This document shows, piece by piece, positions 8,514 to 16,399 of a DNA stretch of 38,583 bases. Source of the DNA: Gemmatimonadales bacterium (GTDB taxonomy: Bacteria > Gemmatimonadota > Gemmatimonadetes > Gemmatimonadales > JACORV01); contig JAUYOW010000314.1 in NCBI GenBank assembly GCA_030697825.1, positions 1 to 38,583 on the forward strand, in the 5' to 3' direction. Below the pieces are notes generated by a model that was given only the letters and a program-made list of their open reading frames with translations, searched no databases and was not told where the DNA came from. The position numbers and the translations under genes are program-made. Numbering within the stretch: the stretch's first letter is position 1; every line of letters begins with the position of its first letter.

Positions 8514-9376
8514 GTTGTGCCAGGATCCTGACGATCATCGGCGCCGTTGTCGCCACGAGCGCGGCCCCGGCCGCCGCACAGACGTGGCGCACGCTCACGA
8601 TGTCGAGACCGATGCACGGCGAGAGCACGCTTACGGTGGACGTGCAGTACGGCGCGGGCCGGTTCCACCTGGCGCCCGGGAGCAGCCGCGCGCTGTACCG
8701 GGTGGAGATGAGCTACGACGAGGAGCGCTTCACCCCCGTCCGCGAGTACGACGCCGACGCGGCGGTGGTGCGGCTGGGCATGCGCAGCCGCGGCGGCTCC
8801 GGCGTGCGGGTGTCGGTGGGGGACCGGCGGCGCAACCGGCAACCTGCGACCTTCGACCTAACGCTCACACCCGACGTCCCGCTCAACCTCAACCTCGAGC
8901 TCGGGGCGGTCGAGTCCGACGTGGAGCTGGGCGGGCTCGCGATCCGGCGCGTGACGTACCGGACCGGCGCCTCCCGGTCCAGCGTGCGCTTCAGCCGGCC
9001 GAACGCGGTGGCCTGCGACGATCTTCAGCTCGAGGCCGGCGCGGCGGAGATCCGCGTCAGCTCGATCGCCAACGCCAACTGCGCCCACCTGAGCTTTCGC
9101 GGCGGGGTCGGCGAGGTGAACCTGGACTTTTCGGGGAACTGGCGGCGGTCGCTCGACGCGGACGTGGACGTGGCCATCGGCTCGCTGACGCTCGGGTTGC
9201 CGCGCGACGTCGGCGTGGCGATCCGCGTGAACCGGTTCCTGGCGTCGTTCGAGAGCGCCGGCTTCACCAAGCGCGGGCCGACGTACTACTCGAGCAACTA
9301 CAGCACCGCGCGATACCGCCTGGCGCTTCGGGTCAACGCGACGATCGGCGGCATCGATGTCAATTGGATAGACTGA
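8510..9376 (+). CDS. Exported LiaF/toastrack-like protein
   Basis: A 288-residue protein with a signal peptide ending PAAAQ near residue 24 and no later membrane helix, so it is probably periplasmic. The body is all-beta in character: LTLTPDVPLNLNLELGAVES, then repeating short strands, and a C-terminal block GVAIRVNRFLASFESAGFTK with RLALRVNATIGGIDVNW. That pattern resembles the DUF2154/toastrack domain of LiaF and related cell-envelope stress proteins, though here without LiaF's membrane segments. The GTG start overlaps the previous stop (GTGA). As the last gene of the sigma-factor operon it may sense or buffer envelope damage; that is inference from family and context. Confidence 0.65.
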   Translation: MSCARILTIIGAVVATSAAPAAAQTWRTLTMSRPMHGESTLTVDVQYGAGRFHLAPGSSRALYRVEMSYDEERFTPVREYDADAAVVRLGMRSRGGSGVRVSVGDRRRNRQPATFDLTLTPDVPLNLNLELGAVESDVELGGLAIRRVTYRTGASRSSVRFSRPNAVACDDLQLEAGAAEIRVSSIANANCAHLSFRGGVGEVNLDFSGNWRRSLDADVDVAIGSLTLGLPRDVGVAIRVNRFLASFESAGFTKRGPTYYSSNYSTARYRLALRVNATIGGIDVNWID

Positions 9377-9421
9377 AAGACGGTTGAACGTAGGGAGACG
9401 TTGAAAGTCGAATAAGGAACG

Positions 9422-9439
9422 GCGTTGAAGAGTCAACGC
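9422..9439. terminator. Possible hairpin between convergent genes
   Basis: A 7-bp stem GCGTTGA/TCAACGC with loop AGAG spans the stop codon of the SAM hydrolase gene and the 56-bp gap after the LiaF-like gene. The same gap holds three copies of GTTGAA (9383, 9400, 9424) and is lower in GC than its surroundings. There is no T-run on either side, so terminator activity is only suggested by the convergent position. Confidence 0.4.
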
Positions 9440-10197
9440 ACCGCCTTCGCGGTCGCCCGGACTCCCGCCCCACGGCTCGCCCCCAGCGCCGAATCCGCCC
9501 GACCGTCACGCACCGCGATCTCTACCGCGCCACCCGAGCCAACGAATGCGACCGGATCCCCGCTCGGCACGTCGTCGAACGTGGACCTCAGCGCGAGGTC
9601 GTAAGGGCCGATCCGCACGGTCGCGTCCTCGGCCACCCGGGCGCCGGGGATGTTCGTGATCAGCGTACCGAAGCGGTCCACGTGGACGACCACCCCGACC
9701 AGGTCGCGGCCTTCACGGACCGGTGTCGGGCGCGGGAGCCGCACGGCGTCCTCGACCTTGCCGCCCAGGTCCGCGAGGCCCGCGCCGAGCGCCAGCCGGG
9801 CCGCGGCAGGCGCGAACAGGTCGCGTCCGTGGAAGGTGCGGCTCGCCTTGGGCGGCACCGGGAGGCTCACGATCATCGTCGGCCCGGTCTCGAACACCCA
9901 CGACAGAAGGCCGTTATCCGGAGCCACGAAGCGATGGCCCCCCACCTCGGCGGCCAGCCCGCGGCGGGTCGTGCCGACTCCGGGATCGACGACGGCGACA
10001 TGCACGGCTCCCTCTGGAAACGCGTTCCAGGCGCGGCCGAGGACGTAGGCACCCGACTCGATGTCACCGGGGGATATGTCGTGCGTGAGATCCACCAGCA
10101 CAATGCCGGGGGCGGCGCGGAGCAGCACGCCTTTCATCTCCGCCACGTAACCGTCGGCGGTGCCGAAGTCGGTGAGCAGGGTGACGACGGTGCTCAT
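9433..10197 (-). CDS. SAM hydroxide adenosyltransferase (DUF62 / chlorinase-fluorinase fold)
   Basis: A 254-residue member of the DUF62 family, which shares the fluorinase/chlorinase fold but normally hydrolyses S-adenosylmethionine to adenosine and methionine. The N-terminal LLTDFGTADGYVAEMKG, then VDLTHDISPGDIESGAYVL, VDPGVGTTRRGLA, VAPDNGLLSWVFE and VDRFGTLITNIPG are the standard family blocks in order, and length fits. Nothing indicates a halogenase. ATG at 10197 sits directly before the conserved DFG block; longer starts would run into the preceding gene. It is the last of four genes with NrnA, Mrp and an exported repeat protein; the first two also concern small-molecule and cofactor housekeeping, but a joint pathway is not obvious. 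Confidence 0.9.
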   Translation of the reverse strand: MSTVVTLLTDFGTADGYVAEMKGVLLRAAPGIVLVDLTHDISPGDIESGAYVLGRAWNAFPEGAVHVAVVDPGVGTTRRGLAAEVGGHRFVAPDNGLLSWVFETGPTMIVSLPVPPKASRTFHGRDLFAPAAARLALGAGLADLGGKVEDAVRLPRPTPVREGRDLVGVVVHVDRFGTLITNIPGARVAEDATVRIGPYDLALRSTFDDVPSGDPVAFVGSGGAVEIAVRDGRADSALGASRGAGVRATAKAVR

Positions 10198-10222
10198 ACG
10201 TTCACGCGCGCCGCCGTGGCGC

Positions 10223-11032
10223 TCACGGCGCCGAGCCGGATGGATCCAGGAAGCGCCGGAAGACCGGGTTCTCCGGGTACTGCTGCGCCAGCTCGCCCAC
10301 CATGCGCCGCGCCTCCTCGCGGAGGGAGCCGTCCTGGTCGCTTTCGCGCAGCAGCACATTGGCGTAGACCCAGCGCGCTTCCGTGCGGGCGAGCAGCCCT
10401 TGCTCGCTCACGAGTCGCAGGCGTTCGAGGGCGCGCTCCGCATCGCCGCCGCCCAGCCCGACGATCCGCGCCACCAGGCGCGCGAGAGCGCTGGCGCGAG
10501 CGAGCGCGTAGTCGTAGACGGCGAGACCGAGGAGGCAATCGGTACAGGCGGAGTCGAGCGTGCGCGCCTGCTCGAGGGCGCCTTGCATGCCCTTGGCCTC
10601 ACGGGCGGCGCGCCAGTAGCGGCCGCGCAGCTCGGCCTGGCGGGCCCGGTAGCCGAGGGCGGTGCCGAGCCAGAAATACGCCTCGGCGCGGCCCGAGTCG
10701 GTAGGAGTGGAACGGACCGATTCCTCCGCCCGCAAGACGGCATCGGCGAGGAGGGAGTCGATGGCGTCGGCCTCGAAGGTCTCCTCGCCGCGCGCCTCAC
10801 CCCACCAGATGAGGGCCGAGGCCTCCAGCGCGGGGCCGACGGGATCGTGCGGACGTTCCAGCGACAGGCGGGAGAAGTAGAGCTGCGCGGCGCCGAAGCG
10901 CCCGCGGTAGATGAGCTCCTGTCCGGAGAGGACCTCGGAGGCGCTGGGCGGATCCGCGGGGCGCGCAGGATGGGGATCCTGGGCCCGCGCCGGCTCGGCC
11001 GTCGCGAGGGCGCCGAGCGCGACGCCGATCAG
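10223..11032 (-). CDS. Exported tetratricopeptide-like protein, probable CTG start
   Basis: About 269 residues with a signal peptide (IGVALGALATAEPARAQD, cleavage after ARA) followed by helical, TPR-like repeats rich in Ala, Arg, Leu and Tyr (RAEAYFWLGTALGYRARQ, LLGLAVYDYALARASALA, RWVYANVLLRESDQDG). No enzyme motif is visible. There is no ATG, GTG or TTG at a sensible place: the only alternative, GTG at 11161, would put 43 residues of mrp antisense-like sequence before the signal peptide. I therefore place the start at CTG 11032, whose last two bases begin the mrp stop (CTGA). Function unknown; periplasmic assembly or scaffolding would suit TPRs. The gene itself is well supported by its codon use and signal peptide; the start is not. 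Confidence 0.68.
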   Translation of the reverse strand: MIGVALGALATAEPARAQDPHPARPADPPSASEVLSGQELIYRGRFGAAQLYFSRLSLERPHDPVGPALEASALIWWGEARGEETFEADAIDSLLADAVLRAEESVRSTPTDSGRAEAYFWLGTALGYRARQAELRGRYWRAAREAKGMQGALEQARTLDSACTDCLLGLAVYDYALARASALARLVARIVGLGGGDAERALERLRLVSEQGLLARTEARWVYANVLLRESDQDGSLREEARRMVGELAQQYPENPVFRRFLDPSGSAP

Positions 11033-12114
11033 CCAGTGACGATGGGCAGGCGTACCGACTTGGCCGCTACCTCCCGCTCGACCCGCTCCGCCAGCAACGC
11101 CAACGCACGTCCCGCGGGCGACTCCGGCTCCGCCAGCACCACCGGCACGCCGGAATCGCACAGTTCCTGTACCCGCGCCTGAAGAGGTACCTCGGCGAGG
11201 AGCGGGACCCCCAGCTCGTCCGCCAGCCGCCGCCCTCCACCATGCGCGAAGATGTCGGTGCGCTCGCCGCAGTGCGGGCACGCGAAGTACGACATGTTCT
11301 CCACGATCCCCAGCACCGGGACGCCCACCTTCTCGAACATCTTCGCGCCGCGCAGCGCATCGCCCACCGCCACTTCCTGCGGCGTCGTCACGATCAGTCC
11401 CGCCGCCACGTGCACCGACTGCACCAGGCTGAGCTGCGCGTCGCCCGTGCCGGGCGGCATGTCCACCAGGAAGTAATCGAGTTGGCCCCATTCGACGTCG
11501 CCCAGGAATTGCTGAATGACCTTCGTGATGATCGGGCCGCGCCAGATGGTCGCGGCGTCGCGCTCGATCAGGCTACCGACGGAGATGAGCTTGACGCCGT
11601 GCGCCTCGATCGGCTGGAGGCGGTGGTCCACCACCGCCGGCTGCTCGCCGGTGACGCCGAACATGCGCGGGATGTTGGGCCCGTAGACGTCGGCGTCCAT
11701 GAGTCCGACGCGATGCCCGCGCGCGGCGAGCCCGGCCGCGAGGTTGGTGGTGATGGTGGACTTGCCGACGCCCCCCTTGCCGCTCGAGACCGCGATGACG
11801 CGGCCGAGGTGCGGCAGCTCGCGGGCGGTGGGCGCGGGCACCACCTTGGCGGTCGTCGGCTTGGGCGCCGCGGCCCCACGCACCTCCACCTTCACCGCCC
11901 GCACGCCCTCCACCGCCTGCACGCCGCGGCGCGTCTCGCGAACCAGGTCCGCCGGATCGTCGTTCCCCAGCTCGAACGCGATCCTTACGAGGCCGTCGGC
12001 CTCGACCGCGATCTCCTTCACCATGCCGGCGGAGATGACGTCCTTGCCCACGCGCGAGTTCACCACGCCGGTAAGCGCGGCGGCGATCCGGGCCTTCAAT
12101 TCGTGCTCATTCAT
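11029..12114 (-). CDS. mrp: Mrp/NBP35-type ATP-binding Fe-S cluster carrier
   Basis: A 361-residue P-loop protein of the Mrp/ApbC family that carries and transfers Fe-S clusters. An N-terminal MIP18/DUF59 domain occupies about residues 1-85 (LKARIAAALTGVVN, GVRAVKVEV). The ATPase begins at about 103 with the deviant Walker A motif SSGKGGVGKSTITTNLA, then LMDADVYGPNIPRMFG, VDMPPGTGDAQLSLVQ, and the cluster-binding CPHCG motif near residue 286. Start ATG at 12114 is 12 bp after the nrnA stop. Such carriers serve Fe-S enzymes in the cytosol, and Fe-S molybdoenzymes, likely to be served by the Moco genes in this window, would be one class of client. Confidence 0.95.
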   Translation of the reverse strand: MNEHELKARIAAALTGVVNSRVGKDVISAGMVKEIAVEADGLVRIAFELGNDDPADLVRETRRGVQAVEGVRAVKVEVRGAAAPKPTTAKVVPAPTARELPHLGRVIAVSSGKGGVGKSTITTNLAAGLAARGHRVGLMDADVYGPNIPRMFGVTGEQPAVVDHRLQPIEAHGVKLISVGSLIERDAATIWRGPIITKVIQQFLGDVEWGQLDYFLVDMPPGTGDAQLSLVQSVHVAAGLIVTTPQEVAVGDALRGAKMFEKVGVPVLGIVENMSYFACPHCGERTDIFAHGGGRRLADELGVPLLAEVPLQARVQELCDSGVPVVLAEPESPAGRALALLAERVEREVAAKSVRLPIVTG

Positions 12115-12126
12115 GCCCGGTGGAAG

Positions 12127-13167
12127 CTAGCGGGATGCGCCTTGCGGGGCGAGCGCCGCGCGCGCGGCGCCGAGCACCAGGCGTTGAGCTTCGTCGAGCG
12201 GACCGGCGACGGATGCGCCGGACGCCTTGGCGTGCCCGCCGCCGCCGAACTGCTTCGCGAAGACCGACACGTCGAAGTCGCCCACGGAGCGCAGCGACAC
12301 CTTCGTCTTGCCGTTGGCGAGCTGCCGGAAGAGCAGGGCGAGGCGGGTGCCCTGGACCGACCGGGCGAACTCCACCAGCCCGTCGAGGTCGTCCGCGGTG
12401 ACGTCGTGCCGCTCCAGAGCGCCGGCCGGCACCGTGACCCAGGAGAGCCCGATCTCCGGCTCCACGACGAGGGTTTCGAGCACCTCGGCAGTGAGGCGGA
12501 TGCGACCAGCGGGCGCGGTGGCGTAGACCGACTCATAGACGCGCTCCGGATCGACACCGGTTTCGAGCAGCGACGCCGCGACGCGCAGCAACCGCGGCGT
12601 AGTGTTGCTGAAGCGAAAGCCGCCGGTGTCCGTCAGCATGCCCACGTAGAGCGCGCGGGCCGCCTCGGCTCCCATCCTCCAGCCGTTCACCGCCGTGAGG
12701 TCGCACACCAGCTCGGCGGTCGCGGATGCCTCGGCGTCCACCAGCCTCGGGCCCGCGGGAAGGGTGCCGGGCGAAAGGTGATGGTCGATGCAGGCGGTGA
12801 CGATGTCGCGCGCGCGGATGGTCTCCGCGAGGTGGCCGAGCCGACCGAGGTCGGCGATGTCCAGCACCAGGAAGAGGTCGGCGTCGCGCAGGGCCTGCTT
12901 CGCGTCCGCGGTGCGGTCGTGGCGGGCGATAGGCTCCACGAGGAACCGGTAACGGTCCGGGATGGGCGTCGGGTTGGCAATCGACACCTGCTTCCCGAGC
13001 GCTCGGAGCAGGTGCACCATCGCCACCTCGCTGCCCACTCCGTCACCGTCGGCGTTGACGTGGGTCGTGAGGACGATGCGGCGCGCGCCCGCGATGGCCT
13101 CAGCGACGGCGCGGGCGCCCTCGGCGCGCTCGGGGCACACGGGCTCAAGATGAATCGGCTGCGTCAT
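12127..13167 (-). CDS. nrnA: DHH-family nanoRNase / pAp phosphatase (NrnA-like)
   Basis: A 346-residue DHH/DHHA1 phosphoesterase. The N-terminal metal-binding motifs are THVNADGDGVGSE (about residue 36), LDIADLGRLG, and the name-giving IDHHLSPG (about residue 127), followed by GMLTDTGGFRFSNT. The C-terminal DHHA1 domain carries FGGGGHAKASG near residue 312. NrnA enzymes degrade 2-5-nt RNAs and dephosphorylate pAp to AMP; the second activity relieves sulfur-assimilation by-products. ATG at 13167. It is the first gene of its operon; a weak promoter match lies just upstream. Family assignment is firm, exact substrate is not proven. Confidence 0.92.
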   Translation of the reverse strand: MTQPIHLEPVCPERAEGARAVAEAIAGARRIVLTTHVNADGDGVGSEVAMVHLLRALGKQVSIANPTPIPDRYRFLVEPIARHDRTADAKQALRDADLFLVLDIADLGRLGHLAETIRARDIVTACIDHHLSPGTLPAGPRLVDAEASATAELVCDLTAVNGWRMGAEAARALYVGMLTDTGGFRFSNTTPRLLRVAASLLETGVDPERVYESVYATAPAGRIRLTAEVLETLVVEPEIGLSWVTVPAGALERHDVTADDLDGLVEFARSVQGTRLALLFRQLANGKTKVSLRSVGDFDVSVFAKQFGGGGHAKASGASVAGPLDEAQRLVLGAARAALAPQGASR

Positions 13168-13176
13168 GGCGGATGG

Positions 13177-13206
13177 AGGCTACCCAGAGCGCGGTGGCCC
13201 GGGCAA
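13177..13206 (-). promoter_or_regulatory. Weak promoter candidate for nrnA
   Basis: Read on the minus strand, TTGCCC (13206-13201), 18 bases, then TAGCCT (13182-13177) precede the nrnA ATG by nine bases. It shares the spacing seen at guaB and cstA but both hexamers are poor matches, so this is listed mainly for comparison. Confidence 0.3.
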
Positions 13207-13230
13207 GTCGCGGGGCCCGGGAAAACCAAG

Positions 13231-13256
13231 CGGCCGGCGCCGTGAAGCGCCGGCCG
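13231..13256 (-). terminator. Intrinsic terminator of the amino-acid permease gene
   Basis: A perfect 10-bp inverted repeat (CGGCCGGCGC 13231-13240, mate 13247-13256, six-base loop) lies 20 bp after the permease stop. On the minus strand it is followed by CTTGGTTTTCCC, a modest T-run, as expected of a rho-independent terminator for the minus-strand permease transcript. It separates this gene from the nrnA operon. Confidence 0.85.
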
Positions 13257-13276
13257 CCGAACACCTTGGGTGTGAC

Positions 13277-14731
13277 CTACCGCTCCGCGGCCCGCTGCGC
13301 GGACATCCTCGAGTTCCGGTAGCCGTAGGCGAAATACACCACCAGGCCGATGACGAACCAGATGATCAGCCGTTCCCAGGTGCGCCACTCGAGGGAGACC
13401 ATCAAGTACAGCGCCGAAAGAGCGCCCAGCGGCGCCACCAGCCAGTACATCGGCGTCTTGAACGGACGAACGAGGTCGGGCTCGCGCAGCCGGAGCACGA
13501 TGATGCCGACCGACACGATCACGAACGCCAGCAGCGTGCCGATGGAAACGAGGCTGGCGGCGTCGCGGATAGGCAGAATGCCGGCGAAGAAGGCGACGAG
13601 CGTGCCGGTGACGATCGTAGTGACCCACGGCGTATGGAACTTCGGGTGCACCTTGTTCACGAATTGCGGCAGCAGACCGTCCTTGGACATCGAGTAGAAG
13701 ACGCGGGTCTGCCCCAGCATCATGACGAGGATCACGGACGAGAGGCCCGCGATGGCGCCGAGCTTGATGACTTGCGACATCCAGCCGAGGCCCGCGCGGT
13801 CGGCCACCACGGCGATCGGATCGGGAACGTCGAGCTGCTGGTACGGCACCACGCCGGTGGCGATGGCCGACACCACGATGTAGAGCACGGTGCATATGAG
13901 GAGCGAGCCGATGATGCCGATCGGCATGTCGCGCTGCGGGTTCTTGGCTTCCTGCGCCGCAGTGCTCACGGCGTCGAACCCGATGTACGCGAAGAACACG
14001 ATGCCGGCGCCGGCCATGACGCCGGTGAATCCGAAGTGCTCGCGCACGCCGTCGGTGTTGGCCGGTATGAACGGGTGCCAGTTGGCGGTGTTGATGTGGC
14101 CGGCCACCAGCGCGATGAAGAGCAGCACCACGGCGACCTTGATGAAGACGATGACGTTGTTGACGTTGGCCGATTCCTTGATGCCGATGACCAGCAGCGT
14201 GGTGACGATGGCGATGATGAAGACCGCGGGAAGATTGAACACCGCGATGACGGTAGTGCCGTCGGTCAGGGCGACGGCGGTGCCCGGCGCGGCGGAGAGC
14301 GCGGGTGGGATGTGGATCCCGACCCCGTTGAGGAACGAAACCACGTATCCCGACCACCCGATGGCCACGGTGACGGCGCCGAGCGCGTACTCGAGGATAA
14401 GGTCCCACCCGATGATCCACGCGAACAGCTCACCCAGGGTAGCGTAGCCGTAGGTGTAGGCGCTGCCCGCGATGGGGACGAGCGAGGCGAACTCGGCGTA
14501 GCAGAGCGCCGCGAAGACCGACGCGATCCCGGCGAAGACGAACGACAGGATGACGGCGGGCCCGGCGTTCTGGGCCGCGACGGTGCCCGTCAGCACGAAG
14601 ATGCCGGTGCCGATGATCGCGCCGATGCCGAGCGCCGTCAGATTCAGGGCGCCGAGCGCACGCTTCAGGCTGTGGTCCGTCAGGGCCTCGGCCTGGAGTT
14701 CCGTGACGGACTTGCGGGTGAAGAGACCCAT
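13277..14731 (-). CDS. APC-family amino-acid permease
   Basis: A 484-residue integral membrane transporter of the APC superfamily (cationic amino-acid transporter/YfnA type) with about 12-13 helices. The diagnostic first helix GIGAIIGTGIFVLTG (about residue 36) is intact, as are CYAEFASLVPIAGSAYTYGY in helix 3 and FFAYIGFDAVSTAAQEAKNP in helix 6-7. Substrate cannot be read from sequence; many relatives take up or exchange basic or branched amino acids. ATG at 14731 follows an AGGAGAC ribosome site; upstream extension is not supported. It is a single-gene unit with its own promoter about 75 bp upstream and a strong terminator downstream. Confidence 0.93.
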   Translation of the reverse strand: MGLFTRKSVTELQAEALTDHSLKRALGALNLTALGIGAIIGTGIFVLTGTVAAQNAGPAVILSFVFAGIASVFAALCYAEFASLVPIAGSAYTYGYATLGELFAWIIGWDLILEYALGAVTVAIGWSGYVVSFLNGVGIHIPPALSAAPGTAVALTDGTTVIAVFNLPAVFIIAIVTTLLVIGIKESANVNNVIVFIKVAVVLLFIALVAGHINTANWHPFIPANTDGVREHFGFTGVMAGAGIVFFAYIGFDAVSTAAQEAKNPQRDMPIGIIGSLLICTVLYIVVSAIATGVVPYQQLDVPDPIAVVADRAGLGWMSQVIKLGAIAGLSSVILVMMLGQTRVFYSMSKDGLLPQFVNKVHPKFHTPWVTTIVTGTLVAFFAGILPIRDAASLVSIGTLLAFVIVSVGIIVLRLREPDLVRPFKTPMYWLVAPLGALSALYLMVSLEWRTWERLIIWFVIGLVVYFAYGYRNSRMSAQRAAER

Positions 14732-14804
14732 CAGGTGTCTCCTGCGCGTGAGCGATGAATTGTAGGAGATTGGAGCGGGCGCGCGGCCCCTAGAGAACCG
14801 CGCA

Positions 14805-14833
14805 ATGCTAGGCCGCCCAGCCGTCCATGTCAA
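14805..14833 (-). promoter_or_regulatory. Sigma-70-type promoter of the amino-acid permease gene
   Basis: On the minus strand TTGACA (14833-14828), a 17-base spacer and TAGCAT (14810-14805) form a good housekeeping promoter in the 128-bp gap between guaB and the permease gene. The predicted transcript would have a 5' leader of about 65-70 bases containing the AGGAGAC ribosome site. Confidence 0.65.
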
Positions 14834-14859
14834 GCAAATCCGGGCGAGCCGAGCGGCCC

Positions 14860-16320
14860 TCAGACCGAATAGTTCGGCGCCTCGCGCGTGATCACGACGT
14901 CATGCGGGTGCGATTCGCGCAGGCCCGCCGCGGTGACGCGCACCATCGTCGTATCGGTCTGCAACTCGCGAATGGTTCGGACGCCGCAGTAGCCCATTCC
15001 GCTCCTGAGGCCGCCCACCAGCTGGTAGAGCACGTCCCCGACGGGGCCCTTGTAGGGCACGCGGCCGTCGATCCCTTCCGGCACCATCTTGGAGGGCGAC
15101 ATCTCGCCTTCCTGGAAGTAGCGGTCGGCGGAGCCGTCCTGCATCGCCGAAAGGCTGCCCATGCCGCGGATCACCTTGAAGCGTCGCCCCTCGAGAAGGA
15201 GGGACTCGCCGGGGCTCTCTTCGGTGCCGCCGAGCATCGAGCCCATCATGACGCACGACGCGCCGGCTGCGATCGCCTTGACCGCGTCGCCGGAGTACTT
15301 GATGCCGCCATCGGCGATGACGGGCACGTCCTTCGCGCCGTTCACCGCATCGATGATGGCAGTGAGCTGCGGGACGCCGACGCCGGTGACGACTCGGGTG
15401 GTGCAGATGGATCCGGGGCCGACTCCGACCTTGATCGCGTCGACGCCGCGCTCAGCGAGGGCGCATGCGCCGTCGGTCGTGGCGACGTTCCCGCCGATCA
15501 GTTGCGCGTCGGGGAACTTCTCGCGCAGCTCGGCCACGACCTCTAGCACGCCCTCGCTGTGCCCGTGGGCCGAGTCGACGACGAGCACGTCGCAGCCGCC
15601 GTCCAGCAGGGCGCCGGCGCGGGCTACGGCGTCCTTCGACGCGCCCACCGCCGCGGCTACGCGCAGGCGGCCGTGCCGATCCTTGTTGGCGTTGGGGTAC
15701 TGCTCGCGCTTGAAGATGTCCTTGACGGTGATGAGGCCCTTCAGCGTGCCGTCCTCGGCGACGACGGGGAGCTTCTCGATCTTGTGGCGGCCGAGGATCT
15801 TCTGCGCCTGGTCGAGGGTCGTGCCGACCGGCGCGGTGACGAGCTTGCCGCTCGTCATCACTTCCTTGATCGGCCGGTTGAGGTCGCGCTCGAACTGAAG
15901 ATCCCGGTTGGTGATGATGCCGACCAGCTTGCGTTGCTGGTCCACGATCGGGACGCCGGAGATCTTGAACCGCTGCATGAGGTGCAGCGCGTCGCGGATA
16001 GGGCGGTCGGGCGGGAGGGTGATCGGGTCGAGGATCATCCCGCTCTCCGAACGCTTCACCCGGTCCACTTCCGCCACCTGCCGGTCGATGGGGAGGCTCT
16101 TGTGGATGACGCCGATGCCGCCGAGGCGCGCCATGGCGATCGCCATCTCGGCTTCCGTGACGGTGTCCATGGCGGCGGAGACGAACGGGATGTTGACCGG
16201 GATCTCGCGGGTCAGCCGCGAGGAGACGTCAACCTGGCGTGGATGGACGGTCGAATGGCGCGGTACGAGGAGGACGTCGTCGAAGGCCAGCCCATCGTTC
16301 AGGCGAATCCGGCTTTCCAT
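14860..16320 (-). CDS. guaB: IMP dehydrogenase
   Basis: A 486-residue inosine-5'-monophosphate dehydrogenase that oxidises IMP to XMP with NAD, the committed step of GTP synthesis. The N-terminal [14 protein letters not shown], a pair of CBS domains at about residues 93-205 ([40 protein letters not shown]), the active-site loop GPGSICTTR with the catalytic Cys near residue 306, and GGIKYSGD and [10 protein letters not shown] blocks are all intact. Length matches the bacterial enzyme. The ATG at 16320 is certain from homology. No ribosome site is visible; instead a promoter ends only five bases before the ATG, so the mRNA is predicted to be leaderless. Confidence 0.98.
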   Translation of the reverse strand: MESRIRLNDGLAFDDVLLVPRHSTVHPRQVDVSSRLTREIPVNIPFVSAAMDTVTEAEMAIAMARLGGIGVIHKSLPIDRQVAEVDRVKRSESGMILDPITLPPDRPIRDALHLMQRFKISGVPIVDQQRKLVGIITNRDLQFERDLNRPIKEVMTSGKLVTAPVGTTLDQAQKILGRHKIEKLPVVAEDGTLKGLITVKDIFKREQYPNANKDRHGRLRVAAAVGASKDAVARAGALLDGGCDVLVVDSAHGHSEGVLEVVAELREKFPDAQLIGGNVATTDGACALAERGVDAIKVGVGPGSICTTRVVTGVGVPQLTAIIDAVNGAKDVPVIADGGIKYSGDAVKAIAAGASCVMMGSMLGGTEESPGESLLLEGRRFKVIRGMGSLSAMQDGSADRYFQEGEMSPSKMVPEGIDGRVPYKGPVGDVLYQLVGGLRSGMGYCGVRTIRELQTDTTMVRVTAAGLRESHPHDVVITREAPNYSV

Positions 16321-16325
16321 GGCGG

Positions 16326-16355
16326 AAGATACCGGGCGCGCGCGCTGAGCGTCAA
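16326..16355 (-). promoter_or_regulatory. guaB promoter, predicted leaderless start
   Basis: On the minus strand TTGACG (16355-16350), an 18-base spacer and TATCTT (16331-16326) are followed after five bases by the guaB ATG. With the usual 5-7 bases from the -10 element to the transcript start, transcription would begin at or within about two bases of the ATG, and no Shine-Dalgarno sequence is present between them. Confidence 0.6.
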
Positions 16356-16399
16356 GCAGAACTCGAAGAGAGCCGACCGGCAGCTCGCGGCGGCACCCA

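Noticed and set aside
9433-10197. Fluorinase or chlorinase activity for the DUF62 protein
   Set aside because: Sequence blocks match the ordinary SAM hydrolase branch, and no halogen-related neighbours are present.
11242-13245. A 667-codon + strand reading frame opposite mrp and nrnA
   Set aside because: It is antisense to two well-supported genes, is rich in Arg, His, Asp and Gly, and shows no motif. This is a usual by-product of high GC3 on the other strand.
13166-14758. A 530-codon + strand frame opposite the amino-acid permease
   Set aside because: Composition is Asp/Glu/His/Arg/Gly rich with no domain, and it crosses the permease terminator; shadow of the real gene.
14860-14880. Palindrome CCGAACTATTCGG at the end of guaB as an operator or terminator
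   Set aside because: It lies within codons for the conserved C-terminus and has no T-run after it; likely chance.
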